This document shows positions 12,301-24,159 of a stretch of 64,000 bases of DNA, piece by piece; the stretch's first letter is position 1, and each line of letters opens with the position of its first letter. The position numbers were made by a program, and so were the translations under genes. Where the stretch lies: assembly GCA_051294375.1 (NCBI GenBank), contig CM119269.1, forward strand, positions 21,908,815-21,972,814, given 5' to 3'. Under the pieces are notes generated by a model that saw only the letters and a list, made by a program, of their open reading frames with translations, was not told the origin of the DNA and ran no database searches. The DNA comes from Paraspadella gotoi (lineage: Eukaryota; Chaetognatha).

Positions 12301-15300
12301 CTTTTATAAGCGCAGTAAGAAAAAGTCGTTTTGTGGTGTATTTACGGTTTTTATCTATTGATGAGTAAGAGAAGAGAAAGCTAACATAAAAAATTAAAGA
12401 AGAAAAGAGAAGAGAGAAGGGAGACAATAAAAATAAAAGAAAGTGAGGAAAATTTGTTTGTTTTTGATAAAAACGATATTTAAATATAACTGTCCATCAC
12501 CCCAATTTTACAACCTCCGATAGATGTTATTTGCCCAGAAGTATTTAACGTTTTTATTTTTTTTTCTTTGAAAATATCGTTTTCCGGTGTTTTAGATCAA
12601 ATAAAGAAAAGATTATTTTTATCTATTTTTCTTTGGAAAAAGCGTTTTTGCTTGTTGTTCTTTTTAAAGCTTTGTTATTTCTTCTTTGAGAAAATAATAA
12701 GAGTCTGGCCGGATGTAATTTAGACTTTTTTACTTTGTTACTTTCAGTAAGAGTCGATTTCATCGGTGTTTTCTTTAAATACTTTTACATTGAGGAAATC
12801 AAACGTTTTCTGCCTTTTTTTTTTAAAGTTTTTTATTCTTTTTTACATTGGAAAAAATCGTTTTCTGTTATTCTTTTAATAGTTTCTATATCTCCTTCCT
12901 CTAGAGAGAACAACAAATGTCGCTGTCTGGCTGTGAGAGAGAAAGCAAAAGCTAGCATAAATTAAAGAGAAAAGAAGGAGAGAAGGAGACATAAAAATAA
13001 AAGAAAGGCAAAAATTTAGGTTTGTTTTAATTTACAAAAGATATTTAATAACTGTCCTCACCCAATTTTAACAACCTCGATGATGTTATTTGCAGAGTAA
13101 CTTTTAACGTTGTTGTATTTGTTTTTTAGCGTTTTTGAAAATATGCGTTGCCGAGAAGTGTATTTGAAGAATTGTATGTAGATTTATCGTGCTTTTTAGC
13201 TCATGGACAAAGCGTTTTTTTTTCCTTTGTTATTTAAAGTTGTTATGCTCTTTGGAATATCGTCTCGGCCGCTGTATTTAACCGTTTTTATCACTTTTTA
13301 ACTTTAGAAAAAGTCGTTTATACGGTGTTTTATTTTTTATTATTTTTTTTTAGTCATTGGAATAAAAACGTTTGCCGTTTTTTTTTTAATGTTTTTATTT
13401 CTTTTTATAAAACATTGGAAAAAAATTACAGTATTACATATGTTTTATTTTTTAAAATGGTTTTGCATATTCTGTTATTTAGGTCGGAGCAAAATTAGGT
13501 ACGATTTTCACTGGTGTATTTACGTTTTTATCTTTTTGAAGAAGTGGAGAAAACTACATTAAATTAAGAGAAAGAGAGAGAGAAGGGAGACATAAAATAA
13601 AGGAGGAATTTGTTGTGATTTGATAAAAAGATATTTTAATAACTGTCGCTCCAACCCAGATTTTGATTATAGGGTTATTAATTGCAGAAGTATTTACCGT
13701 TTTTTCCGTTTTTCTTTGAAAATATCGTTTTTGCCCGGTGTTTTAGATTTTTTATCTCTTTTTACATTGGAAAAACGTTTTTCTTTGTTTTAGTTGTTTA
13801 TACTTTTGAAATATCGATCTGCCGGTGTATTTAACATTTGATTATTACTTTTTACTTTAGAAAGGCGTTTATCGGTGTTTTTTTAATACTCTCTTTTTAC
13901 ATAGGAAAAAAACGTTTGCTGTAATTTTTTAAGTTTTTATTCTTTTTACATTGAATTACTGGTGTTTTATACGTTTTTAACTCTTTTGAGAGTCGAGGAA
14001 AGTCTACAATAAAATTAAAAGAAAAAGAGAGAGAGAAGGAGACTGAAAATAAAGAGAGGAAATTTTTTGATTTTGCATAAGAAGATATTTATCAAACTGG
14101 TCCGCTCACCAAATTTTAACACCTCGATGATGTTATTTGGGCAAAGTATTTAACGCTTTTTTATTTTTATTTTCTTTGAAAAAATATTGTTTTATTCCGG
14201 TGTTGTTTAGAAATTATTATTTTATCTCTTTTTACATTGGTAAAAAAGCGTTTTTATCTCTGTTTTGTATAAAAGTTTAGTTATCTCTTTGGAAAATATC
14301 GTCTGCGTTTATTTAACATTTTTATTTACTTTTACTTTAGAGAATAAAGTCGTTTATGCGGTGTTTTTTAACGTCTTTTTATCATTGGGAAAAACGTTTG
14401 CGTTTTTTTTACACAGTATTTTTTATAATTTACTTCTTTTACAATTTGGATATATTATAAATGCAGTTATTTCCTTTTGCGTTTATTTAAATTCTAATTT
14501 ACGTCATTTTTAAATTGTTGTTGGAAGATAGGGTTGTAGGTTTAAAACAGAGGAAAAAGTCTGCGTTGTTTGTTTGGGTGCTATTTACGTTTTTTATTTC
14601 TATTGACGTAGTGAGGAAGAAGAAGTATCTACATAAAATATAAAAGAGAAAAGAGAGAGAGAAGGAGACATAAAAATAAAAGAAAGGAAATTTGTGAGGT
14701 TAGTCATTTGGATAAAAAGATATTTTAATAATACTAGTAACATACACTCTAACGGCCTCAATTAGATTTCAATCAGATCACTCGATGATGTAATTTGGCT
14801 AGAATGTATATTAACGTTTTTATTTCTTTATTTCTTTGGAAACATATCGTTTTTTCCTCAGGTGTTTAGAAATTTTTTTATCATCTTTTTGACATTGGAA
14901 AAGTGTTTTTTCTCTTGTTTTAAAAGTTGGTATCTTTTATCTTTAGATATTCGTCTGCCGGTGTAATTAAAGTAATTTTATTACTTTTTACTTTAGACAA
15001 GTTCGTTTATCGAGGATGATTTATTTAACATACTTTTACATTGGAAAAACGTTTGGCCGTATTTTTTATTTTAAAGTTTTTAATTTCTTTTCTTGCTAAT
15101 TGAGAAAAATCGTTTTCTGTTAATTTTTTTAAGTTTTCAATATCTTTTTAGAAAACAAGAGTAAAAAGTCGTTTTTCTGGTTATTATGGTAACGTTTATA
15201 TTCTTATTATTGAGAGTGATGAGAATAAAAAAAGCTTACATAAATTAAGAAGAAAAGAGAGAGATGAAAGGAGACACATAAAATAAAAGAAGAGGAAATT

Positions 15301-15625
15301 TGTTTGTTTTGAATAAAAACGTATTAAAAAGAATATTTAGATTAACTGTCCTTACCCTCAATTTTAACAAACCTCGATGATGTTATTTGCAGAAGTATTT
15401 AACGTTTTTTATTTCTTTTTTCTATTGAAAATATCGTTTTCCGGTGTTTATAGAAATTATTTTTATCTCTTTTTAAATTGGGAAAAGTCGTTTTTTCTTG
15501 TTTTTATTAAAGGTTAGTTATCTCTTTGGAAATATCGTCTGCCTGGGTGTATTAACTTTTTTTACTTTATTATTATTTTAGAAAAGACATTATCGTTAGT
15601 GTTTTATTATACTTTTTTACATTTG
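12300..15625 (+). repeat. Satellite array B, same monomer and orientation as array A
   Basis: The marker recurs near 12514, 13074, 13668, 14126, 14783 and 15371. The same internal blocks and GA-rich segment are present. It is separated from array A by the inverted LTR fragment and its inverted flank, yet is not itself inverted. Confidence 0.88.
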
Positions 15626-15629
15626 GAAA

Positions 15630-15906
15630 AAACTTCTTTATCTATATATGGTATATAATGCGTCATTAGTATATCTTAAGATTTTTATAATATTTATGAT
15701 GGGGCCGAGGGTGCGCTTCCCCACGCACATTAAAGAATACAAAACATTAAATTAAAACTAAACTTAAACTAACTCATATATCATCCAACTCGTTAATTAA
15801 ACGTCGAATGCAACTGTTGTTTTTCTTAATCGATTTCAATAAACTTTCACCAATTTTTTTTTTCCGCCGAAAAAAAAATCCTCAAAACGGAAATTAAATA
15901 AACCGG
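15630..15906 (+). repeat. Left-flank repeat copy adjoining the LTR element
   Basis: It matches the right part of 3710-4235, from ATATCTTAAGATTTTTATA through CGCTTCCCCACGCAC to AAACGGAAATTAAATAAACC. It ends at CCGG, where the 5' LTR begins. Confidence 0.75.
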
Positions 15907-16138
15907 TGTGAGAACATTTAGGAACACAGCACCTTGGTCAAAACCACATGACGCTACCAACCTTACCTCGCTCATTTCCCCCACTTATTTATGGTCAAAC
16001 GGTTACCTTTATGGTCAAACGTTAGACCTTTTTAGTAAATTACATTTGTAATAGACTTAGCATCTGAGCATTTGTACTGTATTGTTATAACGTTGTTGAA
16101 GAATAAATCATTCTTACTCTGAAATTGTTGCGCCAACA
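15907..16138 (+). repeat. 5' LTR
   Basis: It begins TGTGAGAAC and ends CCAACA. It shares with the 3' LTR the run from CTTGGTCAAA through TTATGGTCAAACG to GAAGAATAAATCATTC. The AATAAA inside is a plausible polyadenylation signal. Differences from the 3' LTR are mostly insertions and deletions. Confidence 0.9.
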
Positions 16139-16140
16139 CG

Positions 16141-16155
16141 TGGTGAGCCCGACGT
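16141..16155 (+). promoter_or_regulatory. Primer-binding site, tRNA-Trp-like
   Basis: TGGTGAGCCCGACGT lies two bases after the 5' LTR. It matches the complement of a eukaryotic tRNA-Trp 3' end (TGGTGACCCCGACGT, from memory) at 14 of 15 positions. The mismatching G is also present in the inverted copy near 11475, so it is not a random error. tRNA-Trp priming is known for the CsRn1/Kabuki lineage. Confidence 0.65.
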
Positions 16156-16387
16156 AAAAAAAATATAAAAAAGAAACAAACGAAACAAACAAAAAAAAAC
16201 AAAAAAGGAAAACTATATCTCAACAAAATCGAAACAAACTCCGCGCAGGATTGTCGCCGAACCAAATTTTTAATTCAAACCATTTTTTTTTAAATTAATG
16301 TTTTTAATTTAAACCATTTTTTGCCAATTCTTTTTTTTTTTTTTTTTTTTTTTTTATTTTTTTTTTTTTCTTTTTTTTTTTTTTTGT

Positions 16388-16423
<36 letters not shown>

Positions 16424-16739
16424 CTCTCAAAATTCTCTCGATTCGGATATCCGTTCTGCCAATACACCTCTCAAAAAAATATTTTTTAATTGATCATTTT
16501 TTAAATAAAGCGAATCATATTTCTTTTTCAAGGCAAATTAGATTTTTTCAAAAGTTGAATAATATTTTTTTTATTTAAATGCCGCGTTCTTCTTCACCCA
16601 AGCTTCACAGGGCCCTCTCACGCCCGCCGAGAAGAAGAGAACGCGTGCCGGATGACCACGCGTAACGCGCTCCCCAATCTGACAGCGCCGGTCGCGACGA
16701 CGCATTCCACGACGCCGCCGCCTCGACATCCGCGACGCC

Positions 16740-17870
16740 CCTCGAAATTCAACATCGAAAAACTGTTTCAAATGGTATTCGACATCAATACCTAATACTC
16801 GCCGCGGTCACCGAAAGGACGAATCTCCTTCAGCGGACAGCAATGTACGCTTTCAACGGAGTTGCCCCTTGGATGGAGGACGGCGCAGCGACGCCGCCCC
16901 TGTGGGCAAACCCCTGACCCTCCGTCAGCAGCGGCGACAAGACGAAGAAACCCAAAGCTGACGACCTTTGACCCCGACCACATCGAGGAATGGCTAGACC
17001 ACACCGCCGTGAATTCGGCGCCACCAGGCGTCACCTGAGCGAGGAACGCGAGAAAAGAGGCGCAGAATCCTCACGCCATTCCCATCTCCCCACCGGTTAA
17101 TTTCCAATGGTCTACGCATCGACGAGGTCCCGACGCTCACAAGAATCTCGTCTCTCACCTCCAGAAGATTATGGTGAAGATGCCAACAGGCGCGCCGCCA
17201 AGGCGTTGAAAGATGACGTCACTGAAAGGCGTCAACTCCATCTCAACACCTCTCCGCGCTCGAGCCGTCCTGGAAAGGCCTCACCATCGAAAAATCAAAG
17301 GCCGCAATCGTTGGCCGCCGCCCTCCCTCAAAGCGTCAGAGAGCAACGCCGTCAGGAAGGACAAGAAGCGCGCGCCGACATCGCCAAAGCGATGCCGACG
17401 AGTTTTTTCTCCCCTTCTGGACAACTCCGTAGCTCTGACCGCAACACAATCCAGCGGTAACGCCGTCACCTCCATTGAGGCGCACGTGGAGTTGAGCGCA
17501 CTGGATCCAGATGAATCAGCAAGCGAACGACGACAACGGCGGCCATCTCTTAAATGCAAATGCCAGTGCGCCGACCACCAGCCGCGCTCAAGCAAGCGAC
17601 CCTATCGTGCAGCAGCGGCCATCGCAAACAGCGCCAAAGTGCAGCAGCGACTCAACAGCACGATGCCCATTTCTAACGCCCCGCTCCCCTCCACCCGCGA
17701 AACCCCATGTGGAAGAAGCAAGTGCTTCTACCATTATAACTTTGGCGGCAATGCCGGTTTAAGTGCCAGGACTAACGCGCGACGGCCGCCCATGCCAATG
17801 GCGCCGTCAAATGCAACGCCGGCGGCCGCTAGTCGCCCGCGTCCGCTGGCCGAAATGACTCAAAACTAAT
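16740..17870 (+). pseudogene. gag: gag region of the LTR element (broken frame)
   Basis: GC-rich coding sequence follows an A/T-rich leader with a long T tract (16332-16424). A segment around 16960-17010 reads FDPDHIEEWL, typical of a retrotransposon capsid region. A CFYH motif at 17723-17734, followed about ten residues later by another Cys after a frame change, resembles the unusual CHCC finger of CsRn1-type Gag. Several frame changes and stops interrupt it. The start codon could not be fixed. Confidence 0.6.
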
Positions 17871-19237
17871 TTCTCGTGCGCGGACCCTGACAGCGGCCTG
17901 GAGTGGCTCGTCGACGGCGGCTTTCGAGGCGACGCTCCATCCACGCGCCTCTGCCGCCGATCGCGCCGCCGCCAAAGCGGACCCCGCGCGCTGTAAAAGC
18001 GGCGGCTTACCGCCGCCAAAATGCCGCGCCACTCCGCGCGCCAACGCACGCATCGAAACGTTTCGGCATCCGAGAGATGGGGATTCGACTGGGAAAAACG
18101 TGTTTCCTCGTACCCTTGTCATCATCGCCGATGTTGGCCACGCCCATTCTCGGCGCGCGACTTTTTGATGGAGACCTCTCGGCGTTGATGGCATCACGCC
18201 CGCATCCCTTCTTGATCTCGACGACTACATGGTCATCTTGGGCATGCTCACGATGCGGCCTCCGACCGCGGCACCGGCTCGCGTCTCCACCGTCCGTGAC
18301 GGCCTACTCCTCCTTCTAGATGGGCGACCAGAAACTCCAAAAAACTCGTCTTTACACTCGGCGCCGCCCAAAGCACGGGCGGTCGAGCATCATATTCCGA
18401 CGAGAAGGTTCCGCCCGTATTCGCGAGCCGCGCACCGCCCGCCTCGCCCAGATCAGCTTGCCCGCCGGCCAAGGCCGAGTTCGAAAGATGCTGGACTCGG
18501 ATTATCGTCGCTCTACATCCGCTTGGGGGCGTCGGGCCGCTACACGTCCACCCGGAAAACCCTGACGGCTCTCTCCGTCCTGTGGCGACTTATCGACGCC
18601 TCAACGGGCGTCAACCGTCGATGATCCGCTACCCGATCCGCGCACCTCATGGACTTCAACGCCGACGTCGCCGAAGACGGTTTTTCAAAAAAAAGATCGA
18701 CTCTGCAGGGATATCACAGATCCCTGTCGGCGAAAATGAAGAATCGTCAATAAACGGCGAATCATCAACGCCGTTCGGCCTCTACGAGTTCCTCTTCATG
18801 GCCGTTTGGGTGAAAAACGCCGGTCAGGATTTCACGCATGATGGATCAAGTCAATGAGCGGCATCCCCATGTCTTCGTCTACTTGGATGACCTGCTCGTG
18901 GCATCCCACTCAACACAAAGACATCAAGGGATCTCAAGCGCGTCTTCAAAAACGCGCTCGCCCGACAACGGCCTCATCGTTAACCGCGCAAAATGCGTTT
19001 TCGGCGCCTCCATCGCCTGGAGTTTTCTCGGATACAACGTGACAAAGACGGCGTCCGCTCCCTTCCGTCAAAGGTAGAGGGCGCTACGCGAGATGGCCAC
19101 GCCCAACCACCGTCAAAAGAAGCTTCAACGTTTTTCTCGGGGTCTTCAACTAACTACCGCCGATTCGTGCCCATGCGCACATCATCTCGACGCCCGCTTC
19201 TTGAAGTTCTACCGCGGAAAACCGCGCGCGCAAAAAA

Positions 19238-19273
<36 letters not shown>

Positions 19274-20780
19274 GCATGGGCCCCCGCAAGAACGCCGCTT
19301 TCCAGGCAATCAAAGGAACGCTCTTGCCGATTACACAATGCTTGGTCACCCTATCGACGGCGCTCCTCTCGCTCTTACCGTCGATGCCTCTGACGTCGCC
19401 GTTGGCGGGCCGTCTGAACAGCTTGTCGTGGCCAATGGCAGCCCTGGTTTTCATTCAAAGCCACAGAACCGCAAATCAACGAAAAATGGCCGCCCTTCGA
19501 AACAAGGAGCTTCTGCGCCGCCCACGCCTGCGATTCGCCATTCCGCCATACGTTGAAGGACGCCGCTTCACGCTCTTTAGCGACCATATCTCGCTTGTGC
19601 CGGCGCTACGGAAAAAGCTGAACCTGCACACCAATGAGGCAAACCTATCAACTGCAGGCAATCGCCGAATATACTGGCGACATCCGTCATATGCGCCGGA
19701 AAGGCGAACGTCGTCGCCGAACGCCGCTCTCCCGCCCGCCAACTCCTGCCACCAGCGCCACCTATACCGTCGAAATCCTTACAGATCAAACCTGAAGTGA
19801 AACTTGAACGCGCAAAAAAGAGCGTGAGGACATCGCCGCCACCGTCAACGCCGTCGGCGCCTCAAGTCAAACTTTGGGCAATGGCGGCTGACCAAAGGCC
19901 ACCGACGATGATTGGTCCAACCGGCTCCTCAACCGACCCTCAATAGCGGCGCTCCGACTCAAAAACGTTCCGATCAGCAAACAACGACAAATCATTTGGG
20001 AATCTCGGCTCCCGGGCACGCCCACTTGTTTTCCGGCGTCATGGCGCCGGCGCATTTTTCGATGCACCCATGGCATCGCCACCGGGAGTTCGCGCGTCCA
20101 AAAAGCTGCGTGAGAACGCGCTTTGTATGGCCATCAGCCTCATCAAGACATGCGCACATGGAGGCAGGGTCATGCGACCACTTGTCAGCGCGCCAGACGC
20201 AGCGCCACGTCCGCGGCGCCGCTCCAGAAATTCCGAACGCACCAGCAAACGTTTCCGCACACGTCCTATATCGACCTGGTGGGACCGGCTCAGCCGTTCT
20301 CTGGTCATACTCATTCTTCTGACGTGATTGACCGCTTCACGCGCTGGCGCGAAGCGGCACCACTTCGTGACACTCGCCGCCTCCGTCTGCGCCGCCTTCT
20401 TGCTAAAACTGGGTCTCTCGCTTTGGCGTTCCCCTCCGTTGTCACCACCGATCGTGGCGCCCAATTTCACAATCGGAATTGTGGCGCAAGTGGCGGCGTA
20501 GTTGGCTTCGACCTTCCACGACGAACGCCTACCACCCCCAATCCAACGGGATGGTCGAGCGCCTTCTAACATCGGACGCTAAAGGCAGCCCTGCGCGCCC
20601 GCTGCGACGGCCCCGCCGGACATAACTGGCTGGCGGCAGCTTCCATGGACTCTCTTAAGCCTCCGCGCAACCTCCGCGAAGAAGATTCGGACGCCTCCCC
20701 GCAGAGCTAAACGCTGGCGAGACTCTGACGCTCCCTGGAGAGCTACTTCCGGTCCCACAACCGATGTCGACGCCGCCGCC
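17871..20780 (+). pseudogene. pol: pol region of the LTR element: protease, RT, RNase H, integrase (broken frame)
   Basis: Order of landmarks: a protease-like segment at 17880-17925, where the expected Asp-Thr-Gly reads VDGG; a protease-end ILGA segment near 18150; RT with TPFGLYEF (about 18770-18795) and the catalytic YLDD (18880-18891); RNase H-type VDASDVAVG (about 19380-19410); an integrase core with IDLVGP (about 20268-20285), VVTTDRGAQF (about 20438-20467) and the NGMVERL glutamate near 20550-20565. A run of about 33 A at 19238-19270 interrupts the RT to RNase H linker. Frame changes occur throughout. No envelope-like region was seen before the 3' LTR. Confidence 0.8.
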
Positions 20781-21400
20781 GCGCGCGAATCCATCCGACA
20801 ATCCTCCGTGGCAGATGTGCTCTCATGCAGCTCTGCCCCGCCGCTTGGGCATGCGGCGCCCGCCCTCTCATGTGCGGAATGCTCGCTGACGCCGACCGCG
20901 TCTACGTCCGACGCGACGGACATTCACGCCGCTGCCAACCAACTTACGACGGCGCCTTACAACGTCCTCTCGGAACGTGGTCCCAAAATACTTTCAAAAT
21001 CGAAAACCGCGGGCCGCGCGTCGGAAGTGATCCCGTTGATGCCGCTGAAAACCTGCGTCAGCCGACGAAAGTCCGCACCAACCTGAACACCGCAAGGCGC
21101 GCACGTGGTCGCCCGCGTGCTTCAGCAGCTCCGCCACGGAACGGAAAAGTTGCACCCCTGATCCACCGCAAGGCGCGACCACAGGTCGCCCGCGCGTCCA
21201 GCAGCTCATCTATGCCCGCCGCCTCCGGAAACGGTAAGCGGCGCCACTCGCGTTTCCCACGACGCCGCAAGTGCTCGTCGACAATCTTATCAATCCGGGG
21301 TCTTATCAACGTCCTCCGACGATGGCTTCAGGCGCCGGAAGAACGACGACGAAACGACGACGCAATCCAATAACCTTTTCAAGGCCTTCTCCCCACCCGT

Positions 21401-21416
21401 AAAGGCTGGTGGGGGA
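21401..21416 (+). promoter_or_regulatory. Polypurine tract before 3' LTR
   Basis: AAAGGCTGGTGGGGGA lies directly before the TG that opens the 3' LTR, which is where plus-strand DNA synthesis would be primed. Confidence 0.7.
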
Positions 21417-21654
21417 TGTGTGGACGAACGATTTAGAACACGCCCTTGGTCAAACCCACATGACCCTTACACCTTACCTCGCTCATTTCCCCCAACCTTA
21501 TTTATGGTCAAACGGTTGAGCCTTTTATGGTCAAACGTTGACCTTTGTAAATACCAATTGTAATAGACTTAGCAATCTGAGCATTTTGACTGTTATTGTT
21601 TATAACGTTGTTGAAGAATAAATCATTCTACTCTGAAACTTGTTGCGTCCGACA
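21417..21654 (+). repeat. 3' LTR
   Basis: It begins TGTGTGGACG and ends TCCGACA. It is colinear with the 5' LTR, including the duplicated TTATGGTCAAACG-type blocks and GAAGAATAAATCATTC. It is followed by CCGCAC, the right half of the split target. Confidence 0.9.
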
Positions 21655-21884
21655 CCGCACTATTTCCAAAAGCTTCCAGATTTAAGTTCCTTATTAATTT
21701 TAATTCTAATATTTAAATTTAATTTTTTTACGAAATCTTTAACCCGATCATAATTTAGAAATCCTAAGCTTTAACTTTATCTACCAAACCTCAAACCTTA
21801 ATCTCATATGCTAATTCCTTAATTTTTTAACTTAATAGTTATTTCTGTTTTGGACAGAAATTAGTGCGTTTCGTAAATATGGCC
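21655..21884 (+). mobile_element. TIR-bounded MITE-like element, copy with the LTR element at its left edge
   Basis: The sequence is nearly the same as 4236-4461, including TTCCAAAAGCTTCCA and GACAGAAATTAG near the right end. It is followed by the same AAGAACTATTTTCCTAGAA flank and a (CT)n tract. Confidence 0.6.
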
Positions 21885-21967
21885 AAGAACTATTTTCCTA
21901 GAATGAGACGAATCCTCGTCAATTTGAGTCCAAAAGATAAAAAAATTCTGGCGAAACGGGAGATGAT

Positions 21968-21989
21968 AATTCTCTCTCTTCTCTTTCTC

Positions 21990-22043
<54 letters not shown>

Positions 22044-22165
22044 GTCTCTCTCTCTCTTTCACAATCTCTCTCTCTCTCTCTCCTCTTCATCTTGTCCCAC
22101 TCGACCTCCTTCTCTCTCTCTCTCTCTCTCCTCTCCTCTCTCTGCTCTCTCTCTCTCTCTCGTGT
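21968..22165 (+). repeat. (CT)n microsatellite
   Basis: CT tract following the second MITE-like copy, as at 4540-4694. 22166-22531 shows no recognisable feature. Confidence 0.9.
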
Positions 22166-22558
22166 TTTGACTGGAATCGAAATCGGTTTCCATTTCCCTC
22201 TTTTGAGAAACTCTGGAATTGCAGATGGAAGCGAATTTGAAGTCAATTGCAATTGTCGTCCTCGTTTATCCAATTCCACGGAATTGTTTAAAGTTTAAGG
22301 TTTGGGTCGTTTCGCTGGTATTTTAGAAATTTTATTCATAATAAGAATTTTATTTTAGTAACTGTATTTCTTTTGTGAATTCGTAAACATGTTCTAGTAT
22401 CGTCGATTAAATAACACTCGTGACTATTTGTGACTGTTCTGTGATATATCTGTCTCATGCAGATTCTGTGAATCTATAGGTAAAACTCTTATTAATCTGA
22501 AGAACGTTTTTAATACGAAAAAGAAAAAAAANNNNNNNNNNNNNNNNNNNNNNNNNTG

Positions 22559-23432
22559 CGAGGAAACGAGGAAATTGGAGAAAATGAAGGAAAGGTTTGA
22601 AATGGAGGAAATGGAAATTGGTTGAACTGGAAATTGGAGAAATTGAAATGGAATGAACTTGAAAAATGGAGGGAAATGGAAATGATGAACTGGAATGGAG
22701 GAAATGGAAATGTGTTCATGAACTGGAAATGGAGGAAATTGGAAATTTAGATTAATGGAAGGAAAATTTTCGGTGTCAAAGTCTAAAGGACGGAAAAACC
22801 AAGGTTAAGAAAGACGACATCTGTGGAATGGTTAAAGAAAGACTCTTTAAACGATCGAAGGAGAAAAAAAAAGGGAAAAGGAGACGAAAAAGTGTCTCCG
22901 TGTTTGAGAGTGAAGATGATTTTTTATGGAGATGGAGAGAGAGAGAGAAAAGAAGAGAGCCAGAGGAGAGAGAGAGAGTAGAGAGAGAGAGAGAGAGAGA
23001 GAATGAGGAGAGAGAAGAGAGAGGGAGAGATAGAGGACCGGCAGAGCAGCGCAGCCCGGGTACGGCTGTGGGCGTCTGAAATAAAAAATAAAAAAAGACG
23101 GAAATAAAATATTTTTTTCTTTTTCTTTGCATTTTTTGATTTTCTTTTTTTTCTCTTCGATCGTTAAGAGTCTTTCTTTAACCACAGATGTCGTCTTTCT
23201 TAACCTTTGGTTTTTCCCTTTAGACTTTGACACCATTTTCCTTCCATTATCTAAATTTCCATTTCCTCCATTTCCAGTTCATCCATTTCCATTTCCTCCA
23301 TTTCCAGTTCATCCATTTCCATTTCCTCCATTTTCAGTTCATCCATTTCCATTTCCTCCATTTCCAGTTCAACCATTTCCATTTCCTCCATTTCAACTTT
23401 CCTTCATTTTCTCCAATTTCCTCGTTTCCTCG
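22559..23432. repeat. Compact foldback element, ~300-bp arms
   Basis: The left arm (22559-22872) and right arm (23148-23432) are inverted copies. Outer ends are CGAGGAAACGAGGAAATTGG and its complement, then a GGAAATGGAGGAAATGG-type 27-30-bp minisatellite, then a unique segment (AAAGACGACATCTGTGG; ACGATCGAAG). The 275-bp loop holds (GA)n and CCCGGGTACGGCTG. It abuts an N gap on the left. Confidence 0.82.
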
Positions 23433-23783
23433 CCATCCCAAACCCGCCATCCCCCACCCCCCCCCCATCCGTTCCCCGTCTTTGCCCCGGATGTGATCTG
23501 GACCGTGACTAAAGACTAAATCCGTGAGAAAATCTCCGCAAGTGAAAAAAAAATTCATTTTTCTACGAATATGAAAAATGGGTGTGAAGGAAAGTTCGGC
23601 CTTCTTTTTAAAAAGATATAACTTACCTTTCGGTGACTCTGAGATTTTTTCTCCTTTTTTTTACATTTTTTTTTNNNNNNNNNNTCTCTCTCTTTCTCTC
23701 TTTCGCAAAAAAACAATTTTGTTTTATTAAAATTTTAAATTATTTCCATTTTTAAGCTGCCGGCGAAAAGCGTTCCACAGCAC

Positions 23784-23789
23784 GATGAC

Positions 23790-23821
<32 letters not shown>

Positions 23822-23823
23822 CA
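23784..23823 (+). repeat. (GAC)n microsatellite
   Basis: An ACGACG run in otherwise AT-rich DNA. 23433-23783 has only T-rich sequence and a 10-base gap (23675-23684). Confidence 0.85.
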
Positions 23824-24039
23824 AAAATAAAACGGTGACGACGAATAAGATTGTGAACGAAAATCGAAAATGTCAACACGAGCAACTGGGACGTTAAACT
23901 TTATCGTTAGCTATATAAACAATATTTGGATAAATAATGTTTAATGGATTTTGAGAAGAAATAATAATAATATTTGAGATTATTATAATAAGAAGGAGGA
24001 TATAGATGAAATCTTTCCGTAATTTCTTTTGGCCCCGCA

Positions 24040-24158
24040 TGGAATGGAATAGAATGGAATGGAATAGAATGGAATGGAATGGTATAGAATAGAATAGAAT
24101 AGAATAGAATAGAATAGAATAGAATAGAATAGAATAGAATAGAATAGAATGGAATGGA
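24040..24158 (+). repeat. (GAATA/GAATG)n pentanucleotide array
   Basis: AGAATAGAATAGAATGGAATG repeats over about 115 bases. Reverse frames give FYSIL repeats. Confidence 0.9.
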
Positions 24159-24159
24159 A

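Larger units (their letters stand above)
15907..21654 (+). mobile_element. Complete Ty3/gypsy LTR retrotransposon, frameshifted, CsRn1/Kabuki-like
   Basis: About 5.75 kb is bounded by two ~235-bp LTRs starting TG and ending CA. It carries a primer-binding site, a polypurine tract, a GC-rich gag-pol body and the domain order gag, protease, RT, RNase H, integrase. The body is far more GC-rich than the surrounding AT-rich DNA. The insertion split CCGG: the left flank reads AACCGG and the right flank CCGCAC, while the intact site AACCGGCAC is at 4231-4239. Reading frame changes every 100-200 bases although residue-level motifs stay recognisable, so many breaks may be sequencing indels. The family call rests on the primer-binding site and the Gag C-x2-H motif and is moderate. 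Confidence 0.9.

Noticed and set aside
20579-21373. Open frames of 90-180 codons before the 3' LTR as a separate gene such as an envelope
   Set aside because: They are frameshifted remains of the C-terminal part of pol, with proline/arginine-rich composition and no signal peptide or membrane segment.
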